This document shows positions 40,259 through 48,044 of a stretch of DNA of 64,000 bases, one piece after another. The notes under the pieces are model-generated. The model was not told the DNA's origin and searched no databases. It was given only the letters and a program-made list of their open reading frames with translations. The position numbers were made by a program, and so were the translations under genes. How positions within the stretch are numbered: the stretch's first letter is position 1; every line of letters begins with the position of its first letter. The DNA comes from Clostridia bacterium (GTDB lineage: Bacteria; Bacillota; Clostridia; Oscillospirales; Acutalibacteraceae): positions 62,001-126,000 of the forward strand of contig JAFQRY010000029.1 of assembly GCA_017409845.1 (NCBI GenBank). Reading direction: 5' to 3'.

Positions 40259-42460
40259 ATGTTTTTTGAAGCTTTCAAAAAGTACGAAACAGAAATTGCA
40301 GGCAGACCCTTTGTTGTTGAAGTAGGCAAAATGGCTCAGCTTGCAGGCGGTGCATGTCTTGTTCGCTACGGTGAAACCAACGTGCTCTGCTCAGCTACAA
40401 TGGCAGCAAAGCCCAGAGAGGGTGTTGACTTCTTCCCTCTTTCGGTTGACTACGAAGAGAAGCTCTATGCAGTCGGCAGAATCCCCGGCTCATTCCAGCG
40501 CCGTGAAGGCAAGGCAAGCGAAAAGGCTACCCTTGCATCCCGTGTTATCGACAGACCCATCCGTCCTCTTTTCCCCAAGGATATGAGAAATGATGTTGGC
40601 GTTGTTGCAACCGTTATGTCGGTTGACCCCGACTGCCAGCCCGAAATCGCTGCAATGCTCGGTGTTTCAATCGCTATCTCAATTTCAGAAATTCCCTGGG
40701 ACGGTCCCGTTTCAAGCGTTGTTGTAGGTCTTGTTGACGGTCAGTATGTTATCAACCCCACTCTCGAGCAGAGAGCAAAGAGCGATATGTATGTTACCGT
40801 TGCTTCAACAAGCGAGCTTGTTGCTATGATTGAAGCAGGTGCAAACGAAGTTTCAAACGACGATATGTATGACGGTATCATGTTTGCACACAAGGAAAAT
40901 CAGAGAATCGTTGAATTCATCAATCAGATCAAGGCTGAATGCGGCAAGGAAAAGGTTGACTTCCCCTCAAACGATCCCGATCCCGAAATGTACGAAGCAA
41001 TCAAGGATTTCGCAATCGAGGATATCCGTTATGCTCTTGATACAGACGATAAGAGAATCCGTGACGAGCGTCTTAAGCCCGTTTACGAAAAGGTTCACGA
41101 GAAGTTTGACGAAATCTATCCCGAAATGGAAGTCAAGATTGAAGAATGCCTCTACAAGGTTCAGAAGTATGTTGTACGCCGCTGGCTTCTTGATGACGGC
41201 AAGCGTGTTGACGGCAGAGGTATCAACGAAATCCGTCCTCTTAACGCAGAAATTGACCTTCTTGACAGAGTTCACGGCTCAGGTATGTTCACCAGAGGTC
41301 AGACTCAGGTTCTTTCAATAACAACTCTCGGACCCATGAGCGATGCTCAGCTTCTTGACGGTCTTGATGAAGAAGAATCCAAGAGATATATGCACCACTA
41401 CAACTTCCCCTCATATTCGGTTGGCGAAACAAAGCCCTCAAGAGGCCCCGGCAGAAGAGAAATCGGCCACGGTGCACTTGCAGAGCGTTCACTTATTCCC
41501 GTTCTTCCCTCAGTTGAAGAATTCCCCTACACAATCCGTGTTGTTTCCGAAGTTCTTTCATCAAACGGCTCAACCTCACAGGGCTCGGTCTGCGGTTCAA
41601 CACTTTCACTTATGGCAGCCGGTGTTCCCATCAAGGCACCCGTTGCAGGTATCTCCTGCGGTCTTATCACAGAAGGCGATCGCTTTATGACAATGGTTGA
41701 TATCCAGGGTCTTGAAGACTTCTTCGGCGATATGGACTTCAAGGTTGCAGGTACAAAGAAGGGTATCACATCAATTCAGATGGACCTCAAGGTTCACGGT
41801 CTTACTCCCGCTATCATCAGAGAAGCTCTCGATAAGACCTACACCGCAAGATGCTATATCCTTGATGAAATCATGCTTCCCGTTATCTCAGAGCCCAGAG
41901 CAGAGCTTTCAAAGTGGGCTCCCAAGATGCTTTCAACAAAGATTGATCCCGAAAAGATCGGCGATGTTATCGGCAAGCAGGGCAAGGTTATCCAGAAGAT
42001 CTGTGCCGAGTGCAACTGTAAGATTGATGTTCAGGAAGACGGTAACATCTTCGTTTCATCAACAGATATCGACGATGCAAGAAGAGCAATCTCAATTGTT
42101 GAAACAATCGCAAACGACCCCGAGGTCGGTGCAATTTATAAGGGCATCGTAACCCGTCTTATGAGCTTCGGTGCATTCGTTGAAATTGCTCCCGGCAAGG
42201 AAGGCATGGTTCACATCAGCCAGCTCGATGTCAAGAGAACAGAGAAGGTTGAAGATGCTGTTACAGTCGGCGACGAGGTTATCGTCAAGGTTCTTCCCAA
42301 GGATGACCAGGGCAGACTCAACTTCTCACGCCGTGAGGCACTTATCGAGGTTGAAGGACTTGTTCCCGAAAATACCGTTTCGGATGCTCCCAGAAAGCCC
42401 AGAAGAGATTTCAAGGGTGACAGAGGCGGCAGAGCTCCCAGAAGAAATAACGACCAGTAA
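40259..42460 (+). CDS. pnp: Polynucleotide phosphorylase
   Basis: 733 aa phosphorolytic 3'-5' exoribonuclease of the RNA degradation machinery. Two RNase PH domains (about 10-230 and 315-545) separated by a helical linker, then KH (IGDVIGKQGKVIQ, about 565-620) and S1 (GIVTRLMSFGAFVEI, about 630-700) domains. The tail is basic (PRRDFKGDRGGRAPRR). Full length. GAGAGG lies upstream of the ATG at 40259. Confidence 0.97.
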   Translation: MFFEAFKKYETEIAGRPFVVEVGKMAQLAGGACLVRYGETNVLCSATMAAKPREGVDFFPLSVDYEEKLYAVGRIPGSFQRREGKASEKATLASRVIDRPIRPLFPKDMRNDVGVVATVMSVDPDCQPEIAAMLGVSIAISISEIPWDGPVSSVVVGLVDGQYVINPTLEQRAKSDMYVTVASTSELVAMIEAGANEVSNDDMYDGIMFAHKENQRIVEFINQIKAECGKEKVDFPSNDPDPEMYEAIKDFAIEDIRYALDTDDKRIRDERLKPVYEKVHEKFDEIYPEMEVKIEECLYKVQKYVVRRWLLDDGKRVDGRGINEIRPLNAEIDLLDRVHGSGMFTRGQTQVLSITTLGPMSDAQLLDGLDEEESKRYMHHYNFPSYSVGETKPSRGPGRREIGHGALAERSLIPVLPSVEEFPYTIRVVSEVLSSNGSTSQGSVCGSTLSLMAAGVPIKAPVAGISCGLITEGDRFMTMVDIQGLEDFFGDMDFKVAGTKKGITSIQMDLKVHGLTPAIIREALDKTYTARCYILDEIMLPVISEPRAELSKWAPKMLSTKIDPEKIGDVIGKQGKVIQKICAECNCKIDVQEDGNIFVSSTDIDDARRAISIVETIANDPEVGAIYKGIVTRLMSFGAFVEIAPGKEGMVHISQLDVKRTEKVEDAVTVGDEVIVKVLPKDDQGRLNFSRREALIEVEGLVPENTVSDAPRKPRRDFKGDRGGRAPRRNNDQ

Positions 42461-42468
42461 TAACAAAC

Positions 42469-42497
42469 CACCGTGGATTGATTTCCACGGTGTTTTT
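42469..42497 (+). terminator. pnp terminator
   Basis: Perfect 9-bp stem CACCGTGGA/TCCACGGTG followed by TTTTT. Confidence 0.9.
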
Positions 42498-42620
42498 GTA
42501 TGCTGTTATGTATTTCAACAATTCGGAGGGAAAACCTTGCGTAATTTTTATGTAATGGTTGAAAATTCAATACAGTTTTTTCCGCTTTTTCAAATGAGAA
42601 TGAGCAGCAAAAAGCTGATA

Positions 42621-42670
42621 TTTGGGCTCCTTTGGCAAAGGAGCTGTCCGTAGGACTGAGGATTGGAACA
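42621..42670. repeat. GGCTCCTTTGGCAAAGGAGC-type element
   Basis: Two joined hairpins: GCTCCTTT/AAAGGAGC (42626-42633, 42637-42644) and GTCC/GGAC (42646-42656), then CTGAGGATTG. This composite word is of a type I recall as widely dispersed in Clostridia genomes; only one copy is seen in the window. Confidence 0.5.
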
Positions 42671-42683
42671 ATTGATAAAAAGC

Positions 42684-42854
42684 AGGGCGGCATGAACCAA
42701 GCCGCCGTATTTTTTGTGAATAAACGGGCAGATGATATCTGCCCCTACCGCAGACTGCGTTATTTGGGTAGGGAACGGATATTATCCGTTCCGCCCATGA
42801 CTGATGCTTGTTATCGGCTGAATGCCGATTCGGCGGGATGTGGGCATCCCGCCC
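42684..42854. repeat. Cluster of four short palindromes
   Basis: GGCGGC/GCCGCC (42686-42706), GGGCAGAT/ATCTGCCC (42726-42744), GGAACGGAT/ATCCGTTCC (42772-42792) and GGCGGGATG/CATCCCGCC (42832-42853), several next to GTAGGG or its complement. The frames that cross it are repeat sequence, not genes. Confidence 0.65.
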
Positions 42855-42861
42855 GACACGA

Positions 42862-42905
42862 ACAATTATTATTTATTAAATATTCACTATTCTTTATTCT
42901 TTAAA
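42862..42905. repeat. Single arm of the MITE-like element
   Basis: TTATTATTTATTAAATATTC and ATTCTTTATTCTTTAAA match the right arms of the elements at 234 and 40064; no left arm is nearby, so this is probably a remnant. With the palindromes at 42621-42854 it accounts for most of the 490 bp between pnp and the kinase gene. Confidence 0.45.
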
Positions 42906-42952
42906 AAATTATCGCAGGAACAGACATTTAAATCTGCCCCTGCGATATTGAT

Positions 42953-45799
42953 TTATGAATTGTAATGTATGGTTGCGTTGGTGAGATTTTCGTTACCTTC
43001 CTCAATTTCAATTGCAGCCCATTGGAACGGAGTACCTTCGTAATAAACATCGGTGAGGGTGGAAAAATAAAATGCTTCACTTCTGATACAAGTAACGGTT
43101 TTAGGAATATGTATGCGTTTACATCCAGTAAATGCATATGTATCTATTTCTGTATATGTGTCAGGAATTATGATTTCTTCAGCACGCAAACCACCGGGCA
43201 TAATATAAGTAACACTTTGGGGGATTTCATATCTTTTCAGATTAACTTTTTCAGGAGTGAATACAATCTGTGTTTTATCTTTGTTATATAGAACACCATA
43301 GTTGTCTGTAGAATAGTGTGAGCTGTTCTCGTCAACAGAAACATTGTTGATGGTGTTATAAGGTCCTGTGCTGATATTTATAGATTCTACGGTGTCAGAA
43401 ATGATTAACTGATCAATGGTGGTGCTGAAATAAGCATAGTCTACAACATATTTTACGCCTGAAGGAATAGCGTATATTCTTGAATCCGGGGCTTGATATA
43501 AAATTTCTTTGTTTTTACTCAAAAGAGCTCCTTTTCCGTCGCTTGCATAAACGGAGTTGTTTTCGTCAACGGTAATATACATACCACTAAGAGCTTTTTC
43601 ACCTATATATGAAACCGAAGCAGGTATATATATTTCATCAACTACTCCCCATAAAGCACTTTCATTTATTGTTTGCAATGTGTTTGAGAGAACGAGTTTA
43701 TCGCAACGATATTCTAAAGATAGTCCGTGGGTAATAGTTTTTATTCCATTTCCTATTATTAAAATTTCAAAATAATTAGGAAAAATCCATTCGCCAACTT
43801 CTGTATATCTGAATTCTCCTTTGCCTTCAACAACCATGCAACGGTCATCATAGTATCTCCAGATTACGGTTTCGTTAACCTTTCCCTCTTTAACAAGCTT
43901 ACATCTTGTATTGAGTTCTTCGGCAGACGAGTCGCAGAAGCCGGTGATTCTTGTTCCGGAGAAAAGCTTTTCCCATTCGTTGCAAACATCTTCATAGGTG
44001 AGAAATTCTATCTCGCCGTTTGTGGGTTCAGCTGTTTCGGCAGCACCGTGAAGATAAAGCGATTTGCCCTCGGCAGTGCATTTTCTCCAATCTGGCAGAG
44101 CGTTTCCGAGGAGCATATAATCGGGAACCGAAAGGCTGAGTACAGCTTTCAGCTTTTTCCCGTCATAAACAGATTTCTGACAGCTTTTTCCGTTCTGACC
44201 GTCGCTTTCAAATTCAAGGAAATAATAGTTTCCTTCCGCATCGGTCATAATTGACAGGTGATTAAAGGTCCTGCTTGGGGCGAGAATATCCCACTCTGCA
44301 CCCTTGATAACATTTTTGTTTTTGTCAAGGTCAAAAAGATATGTCTTGACCCTCATATCCTCGCCGTTTATGTCGAGTGAAAGAAGCAGTTCTTCAGAAC
44401 CGTCTTTGTCAAAATCATAGAAGTCTTTTTTCACAACTGAGGAAGAAAGATTTGTAATATTAAGAGCTTCTGTATCAAACAATGCTTTTTCATCAGCAGG
44501 AAGCAAAGAAAAATCCTTTTTAACAAAGGCGTTTATGACAGGGTAGCTTTCGGCAAGACTGTCAGACGAAAGGAAGCTTTCATATATAACATCAGGACTT
44601 GCGTTATTCAGATTTTCTGTAACTTCCCATACTGTATCTGTTGTGGTTTCATCCCCACCCTCCTTCTTTTCAGGAAGGAATTTTATTACCGCAAAGGCAA
44701 CGGCGATTATAACCGCAATTGAAGCGGCGGCTATAATGATATTTCTCATTTTGGGGCTGAGCTTTTTCTGTTTCTTTTTGGGCGGCTCGGGGATTTTCGG
44801 GATTGATAATTTCTGCGGCGGATCAGGCGGCGGAGCCTTTCTGACCGATGCTTCAAGCAACGCCTTCAGCTCACCGGCACTCTGTATTCTGTCGCCGATT
44901 TCAAGCTCCATTCCCTTGAAAACAGCTTTTTCAAGCCCGTCATATCCTCTTACACCCATTTCGGCAAAGCTTTTGAGCGGCACCTCATCTCTTTCGGTGC
45001 TTTCCACAGGCTTTTTGCCTGTTATCATGTGATAAAGAGTGGCACACACCGCATAGATATCCGTCCACGGACCCTGTTTTGAGCGGCTTAAATACTGCTC
45101 CCTCGGAGCATAACCCCTCTTGAGCATGATTGAAAGACTCTTATCGCTGTTTTCAACCGCAAGTCTTGCCGAGCCGAAGTCGAGAAGCTTTACCGTTCCG
45201 TTTTCGCAAAGAAAAATGTTGTCGGGCGAAACATCACGGTGAATCATTTTTTCCTTGTGCATATCCTCAAGAGCGTTGAGCACGGGAAGGATGATTTCCA
45301 CGGCTTCTTCGGGAGAAATTCCGCCGAAATTCTCGGAAAGATGCTTGTTGAGATCTTTTCCGATAAGATGCTCCATAACTATGTATGCGGTGTTGTTTTC
45401 TTTAAAGCAGTCGAAAACATTGACGATATTCGGATTTCCCGAAAAGCGGGAGAGCCTTTTGCCCTCATCAATCATCTTGTTTTTGCCTTCTTCAAAAAAC
45501 ACAGCCGCTTTTTTGTTGTAGCAGTAAACTTCGGTTTCGCCCTCGTTTCTCGAAGCAAGAGAATTTGCAAAAAATTCTTTTATTGCAACCGTTCTGCTGA
45601 GGGTTTCGTCCCACGCGATATATGTGATGCCGAAGCCGCCGTAGCCGAGAACCTTGCCCAGAATATATCTGTTTGCAAGAACGGTTCCTGCCTTCAGATG
45701 ATTTTTTGTTTCGGGCAAAGTATTTGCAACATAGCCGCAATACGGGCAAAGCTTGTATTCATCACCGTATTCTTTCATGCATCCGTAGCATCTCTGCAT
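42953..45799 (-). CDS. Zinc-ribbon Ser/Thr kinase with LRR-type outer domain
   Basis: 948 aa, outside the T7SS island. Zinc ribbon CYGC...CPYCG (4-24), active kinase (H187-R188-D189, DFG), Pro/Lys-rich linker, transmembrane helix (about 351-372), a spacer with D-x-D-x-D-G (FDKDGSEE), and a C-terminal part with BspA-like LRR_5 repeats (about 690-940; VSYIGEKAL, IPQSVTYIMPGGL). It is the full-length counterpart of the kinase at 27754. Overlapping neighbours suggest co-transcription with ogg (16 bp gap). No PASTA repeats. Confidence 0.87.
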   Translation of the reverse strand: MQRCYGCMKEYGDEYKLCPYCGYVANTLPETKNHLKAGTVLANRYILGKVLGYGGFGITYIAWDETLSRTVAIKEFFANSLASRNEGETEVYCYNKKAAVFFEEGKNKMIDEGKRLSRFSGNPNIVNVFDCFKENNTAYIVMEHLIGKDLNKHLSENFGGISPEEAVEIILPVLNALEDMHKEKMIHRDVSPDNIFLCENGTVKLLDFGSARLAVENSDKSLSIMLKRGYAPREQYLSRSKQGPWTDIYAVCATLYHMITGKKPVESTERDEVPLKSFAEMGVRGYDGLEKAVFKGMELEIGDRIQSAGELKALLEASVRKAPPPDPPQKLSIPKIPEPPKKKQKKLSPKMRNIIIAAASIAVIIAVAFAVIKFLPEKKEGGDETTTDTVWEVTENLNNASPDVIYESFLSSDSLAESYPVINAFVKKDFSLLPADEKALFDTEALNITNLSSSVVKKDFYDFDKDGSEELLLSLDINGEDMRVKTYLFDLDKNKNVIKGAEWDILAPSRTFNHLSIMTDAEGNYYFLEFESDGQNGKSCQKSVYDGKKLKAVLSLSVPDYMLLGNALPDWRKCTAEGKSLYLHGAAETAEPTNGEIEFLTYEDVCNEWEKLFSGTRITGFCDSSAEELNTRCKLVKEGKVNETVIWRYYDDRCMVVEGKGEFRYTEVGEWIFPNYFEILIIGNGIKTITHGLSLEYRCDKLVLSNTLQTINESALWGVVDEIYIPASVSYIGEKALSGMYITVDENNSVYASDGKGALLSKNKEILYQAPDSRIYAIPSGVKYVVDYAYFSTTIDQLIISDTVESINISTGPYNTINNVSVDENSSHYSTDNYGVLYNKDKTQIVFTPEKVNLKRYEIPQSVTYIMPGGLRAEEIIIPDTYTEIDTYAFTGCKRIHIPKTVTCIRSEAFYFSTLTDVYYEGTPFQWAAIEIEEGNENLTNATIHYNS

Positions 45800-45815
45800 T
45801 TTTTACACCTCAATT

Positions 45816-46655
45816 TTAACCCTGATTTGTTCTTTTCCAATGAAATAAATATTGCTGAGCAATGCCCCGCACCCCGTTTATGCATTCGGGCAGTCCGTCA
45901 GGATAATCCTCGGCAAGAATGCGTTTTACCCATACGTCAATCGGAAAAGCATCAACCTTTCCGCAGCCGTAAAGCAGGGTGCATTGTGCAACCTTTTCTC
46001 CCACGCCTTTGATTTTTATGAGCTCATCCCTGCCTTCATCAATGCTCGTTTCGGGAAGCAGGATTTTATCAAAATCAATTTCACCGCCCGCAACCTTTTT
46101 TGCGGCATCAATGATGTATTTTGCACGGAAGCCTGCCCTTATCGGTGCAAGACCTTCAATGCCTGCCTCCGCAACCTTTTCGGGAGAGGGAAAGGCGTAA
46201 TCGTCATCGCCGAGATGCTCGCCAAGCAGGCGGCAGAGACGGTCAACAATACCTTTTATGCGGGGAATATTGTTGTTTTGTGAAATAATAAATGAACAGA
46301 GAGCTTCCCATGGCTCCTGACGGAGAAGTCTTATTCCGTAGCATCCGGAAACCGCTTTTTCAAGTTGGCTGTCGCTCCTGAAACGCTCACACAAAGCGTT
46401 GTAATCACGGTCAAGGTCGAAATAGGGAATCCAGATTTTTTCAAAATCCTCCTCGCTTGTGCCTATGAATTCAATACCGTTTCCGCTTTGCCTGAGAGTG
46501 AGCGGCTTTGAAAACGCAACACCGTGCCAATCACCGTTTTCTTTTCTTGACCAGCGGAATGCCTGACCGCAGTCAAGAGTCAGTCCCGCGTCAAAACAAG
46601 GCGTGTCAACAACGATGCTTTCACCGCTTTTTTTATATGTTTTCTGAGCAATCAT
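45816..46655 (-). CDS. ogg: 8-oxoguanine DNA glycosylase, OGG1 type
   Basis: 279 aa base-excision repair enzyme that removes 8-oxoG. The N-terminal signature GQAFRW, the helix-hairpin-helix with catalytic Lys (KGVGEKVAQC) and the catalytic Asp in AFPIDVWVKR are all present, as in OGG1-family HhH-GPD enzymes. ATG 46655 follows GGAG; the TTG four codons upstream lies in the ribosome site. Nearby nth is another base-excision gene. Confidence 0.92.
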   Translation of the reverse strand: MIAQKTYKKSGESIVVDTPCFDAGLTLDCGQAFRWSRKENGDWHGVAFSKPLTLRQSGNGIEFIGTSEEDFEKIWIPYFDLDRDYNALCERFRSDSQLEKAVSGCYGIRLLRQEPWEALCSFIISQNNNIPRIKGIVDRLCRLLGEHLGDDDYAFPSPEKVAEAGIEGLAPIRAGFRAKYIIDAAKKVAGGEIDFDKILLPETSIDEGRDELIKIKGVGEKVAQCTLLYGCGKVDAFPIDVWVKRILAEDYPDGLPECINGVRGIAQQYLFHWKRTNQG

Positions 46656-46710
46656 AGAATTCTCCAATCTGTAATATTATGCTGTTTTTACTGAAAAAAT
46701 CGCCATAATT

Positions 46711-46864
46711 TTATCGACAAAATCAAACAAATTGTAAAGATTGTACAACCTTTCGTATATGCCAAAAAAGAAAAATAAAGTTATTCACACCTGAAATCCC
46801 ATAAAAATAGGGCTTTTCCACGGGAGTTATACACCTTTTCCACACGGTTATCCACTTTTCCACG
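46711..46864 (+). other. Cluster of DnaA-box-like 9-mers
   Basis: The 317-bp gap between ogg and the small membrane gene holds seven 9-mers close to TTATCCACA, all in one direction: TTATCGACA 46711, TTATTCACA 46781, TTTTCCACG 46814, TTATACACC 46827, TTTTCCACA 46836, TTATCCACT 46848, TTTTCCACG 46856. Four differ by one base. The flanks are A+T rich. Confidence 0.5.
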
Positions 46865-46973
46865 CGAAAAGGCGATTATACAAATCGTATATTCTTATTG
46901 TTTTTTCGTCGGAATAAACAAGCCGCTACATGCCAAAAATAACAAGGAAATAAAACAAAAAGGGGTACGCAGA

Positions 46974-47246
46974 TTGATTAAAGGAGTTAACCGCCAGGTT
47001 GTTGAAATAACACAGACGCAATGCGAATATTTTGAGAAGGTTTTGTTTTTTATCAAGCCTGAATATTCCGCTGTCAGCGAAGGGGATCTGAAGGAAAGAG
47101 CAACGATAATTGCCCAGAGTGCGGGCATGCCGCCTGCCGCAAGGCTCAGGAAAAACAGAGTAAGGCTTGTGTTGAGCATGAGTGCCGCAGCATGTGCGGG
47201 TGCGGTTGTGAGCGGCACGGTTTTTCTTCTGACATCATTTTTCTGA
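46974..47246 (+). CDS. Small membrane protein of unknown function
   Basis: 90 aa with a cytosolic, mostly charged N-terminal 65 residues (VNRQVVEITQ, EYFEKVLFFIKPEY) and one C-terminal membrane helix (about 68-88). Start is TTG 46974, eight or so bases after AAAAGGGG. Small proteins of this shape are conserved in Clostridia, to my knowledge without assigned function. Its 3' end overlaps nth by 12 bp tail to tail. The DnaA-box-like cluster is directly upstream. Confidence 0.55.
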   Translation: MIKGVNRQVVEITQTQCEYFEKVLFFIKPEYSAVSEGDLKERATIIAQSAGMPPAARLRKNRVRLVLSMSAAACAGAVVSGTVFLLTSFF

Positions 47247-47867
47247 TGCGTGCCTGCAGAATTCATTCATAACGCAGTTATCGCATTTCGGTCTGCCTGA
47301 AACGCAGGTTTCTCTGCCGTGAAGCACGCAGCGGTGGCAGAAATCATTGCTTTCCTCGGGAGGAAGAAGCTCACGGAGCTTCATTTCAACCTTAAAGGGG
47401 TCTTTTGTTGAAACAAGACCGAGAAGATTTGAAATTCTGATAAGATGTGTGTCCGCAACAACAGCGGGTTTTCCGTAAACATCGCCCATAATAAGGTTTG
47501 CCGTTTTTCTTCCGACACCGGGCAGGCTTGTCAGGTCGTCAATATTATCGGGAACTTTTCCGCCGAAATCGGAAATCATTTTTTTGCACATTTCAACTAT
47601 ATCTCTTGCCTTTGCCCTGAAAAAGCCGCAGGAATGAATAATTTTTTCAACATCTGCAACATCTGCAGATGCAAAGTCCTCAACGGTTTTGTATTTCTCA
47701 AAAAGAGCGGGAGTAACAAGATTAACCCTTGCATCCGTGCATTGCGCCGAAAGTCGGGTAGCAATGATGAGCTGCAGGGGATTTTCTGCGTTCAGCGAAC
47801 AAAGGCTGTCGGGATATTTATTTTTCAGTGCTTCAACGGCAAGAAGCGCTCTTTCTTTTTCTGTCAT
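47235..47867 (-). CDS. nth: Endonuclease III
   Basis: 210 aa DNA glycosylase/AP lyase for oxidised pyrimidines. HhH motif LPGVGRKTAN with catalytic Lys, catalytic Asp in VVADTHL, and the [4Fe-4S] loop C-x6-C-x2-C-x5-C (CVSGRPKCDNCVMNEFC). Full length. GGAGCTGAC precedes the ATG. Confidence 0.96.
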   Translation of the reverse strand: MTEKERALLAVEALKNKYPDSLCSLNAENPLQLIIATRLSAQCTDARVNLVTPALFEKYKTVEDFASADVADVEKIIHSCGFFRAKARDIVEMCKKMISDFGGKVPDNIDDLTSLPGVGRKTANLIMGDVYGKPAVVADTHLIRISNLLGLVSTKDPFKVEMKLRELLPPEESNDFCHRCVLHGRETCVSGRPKCDNCVMNEFCRHASEK

Positions 47868-47980
47868 TTTGTCAGCTCCTGAAAATTATTCATTATCCAT
47901 CATTATATAATAAATCCATATAAATTTGAAGAGGGATTTTTAAATTACTATGAATTTTTAACACTTCCTGATAAAAACAG

Positions 47981-48009
47981 TTGATTTTGAGGCTCTGTTA
48001 TGGTAACAT
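47981..48009 (+). promoter_or_regulatory. Promoter of the beta-propeller lipoprotein
   Basis: TTGATT (47981-47986), 17 bp, TAACAT (48004-48009); a second -10-like TATAAT lies at 48025. Confidence 0.5.
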
Positions 48010-48044
48010 ATAAATACTTATTACTATAATAGGGGGATAACCTT

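Noticed and set aside
42632-42904. 90-aa open frame after pnp
   Set aside because: It consists almost wholly of palindromic repeat sequence and has no ribosome site.
45239-46012. 257-aa open frame on the plus strand
   Set aside because: Antisense shadow of the kinase and ogg genes; no homology and no ribosome site.
46711-46864. Chromosomal origin of replication
   Set aside because: DnaA-box-like words are present, but neither dnaA, dnaN, rpmH nor gyrase genes are next to it; kept only as a box cluster.
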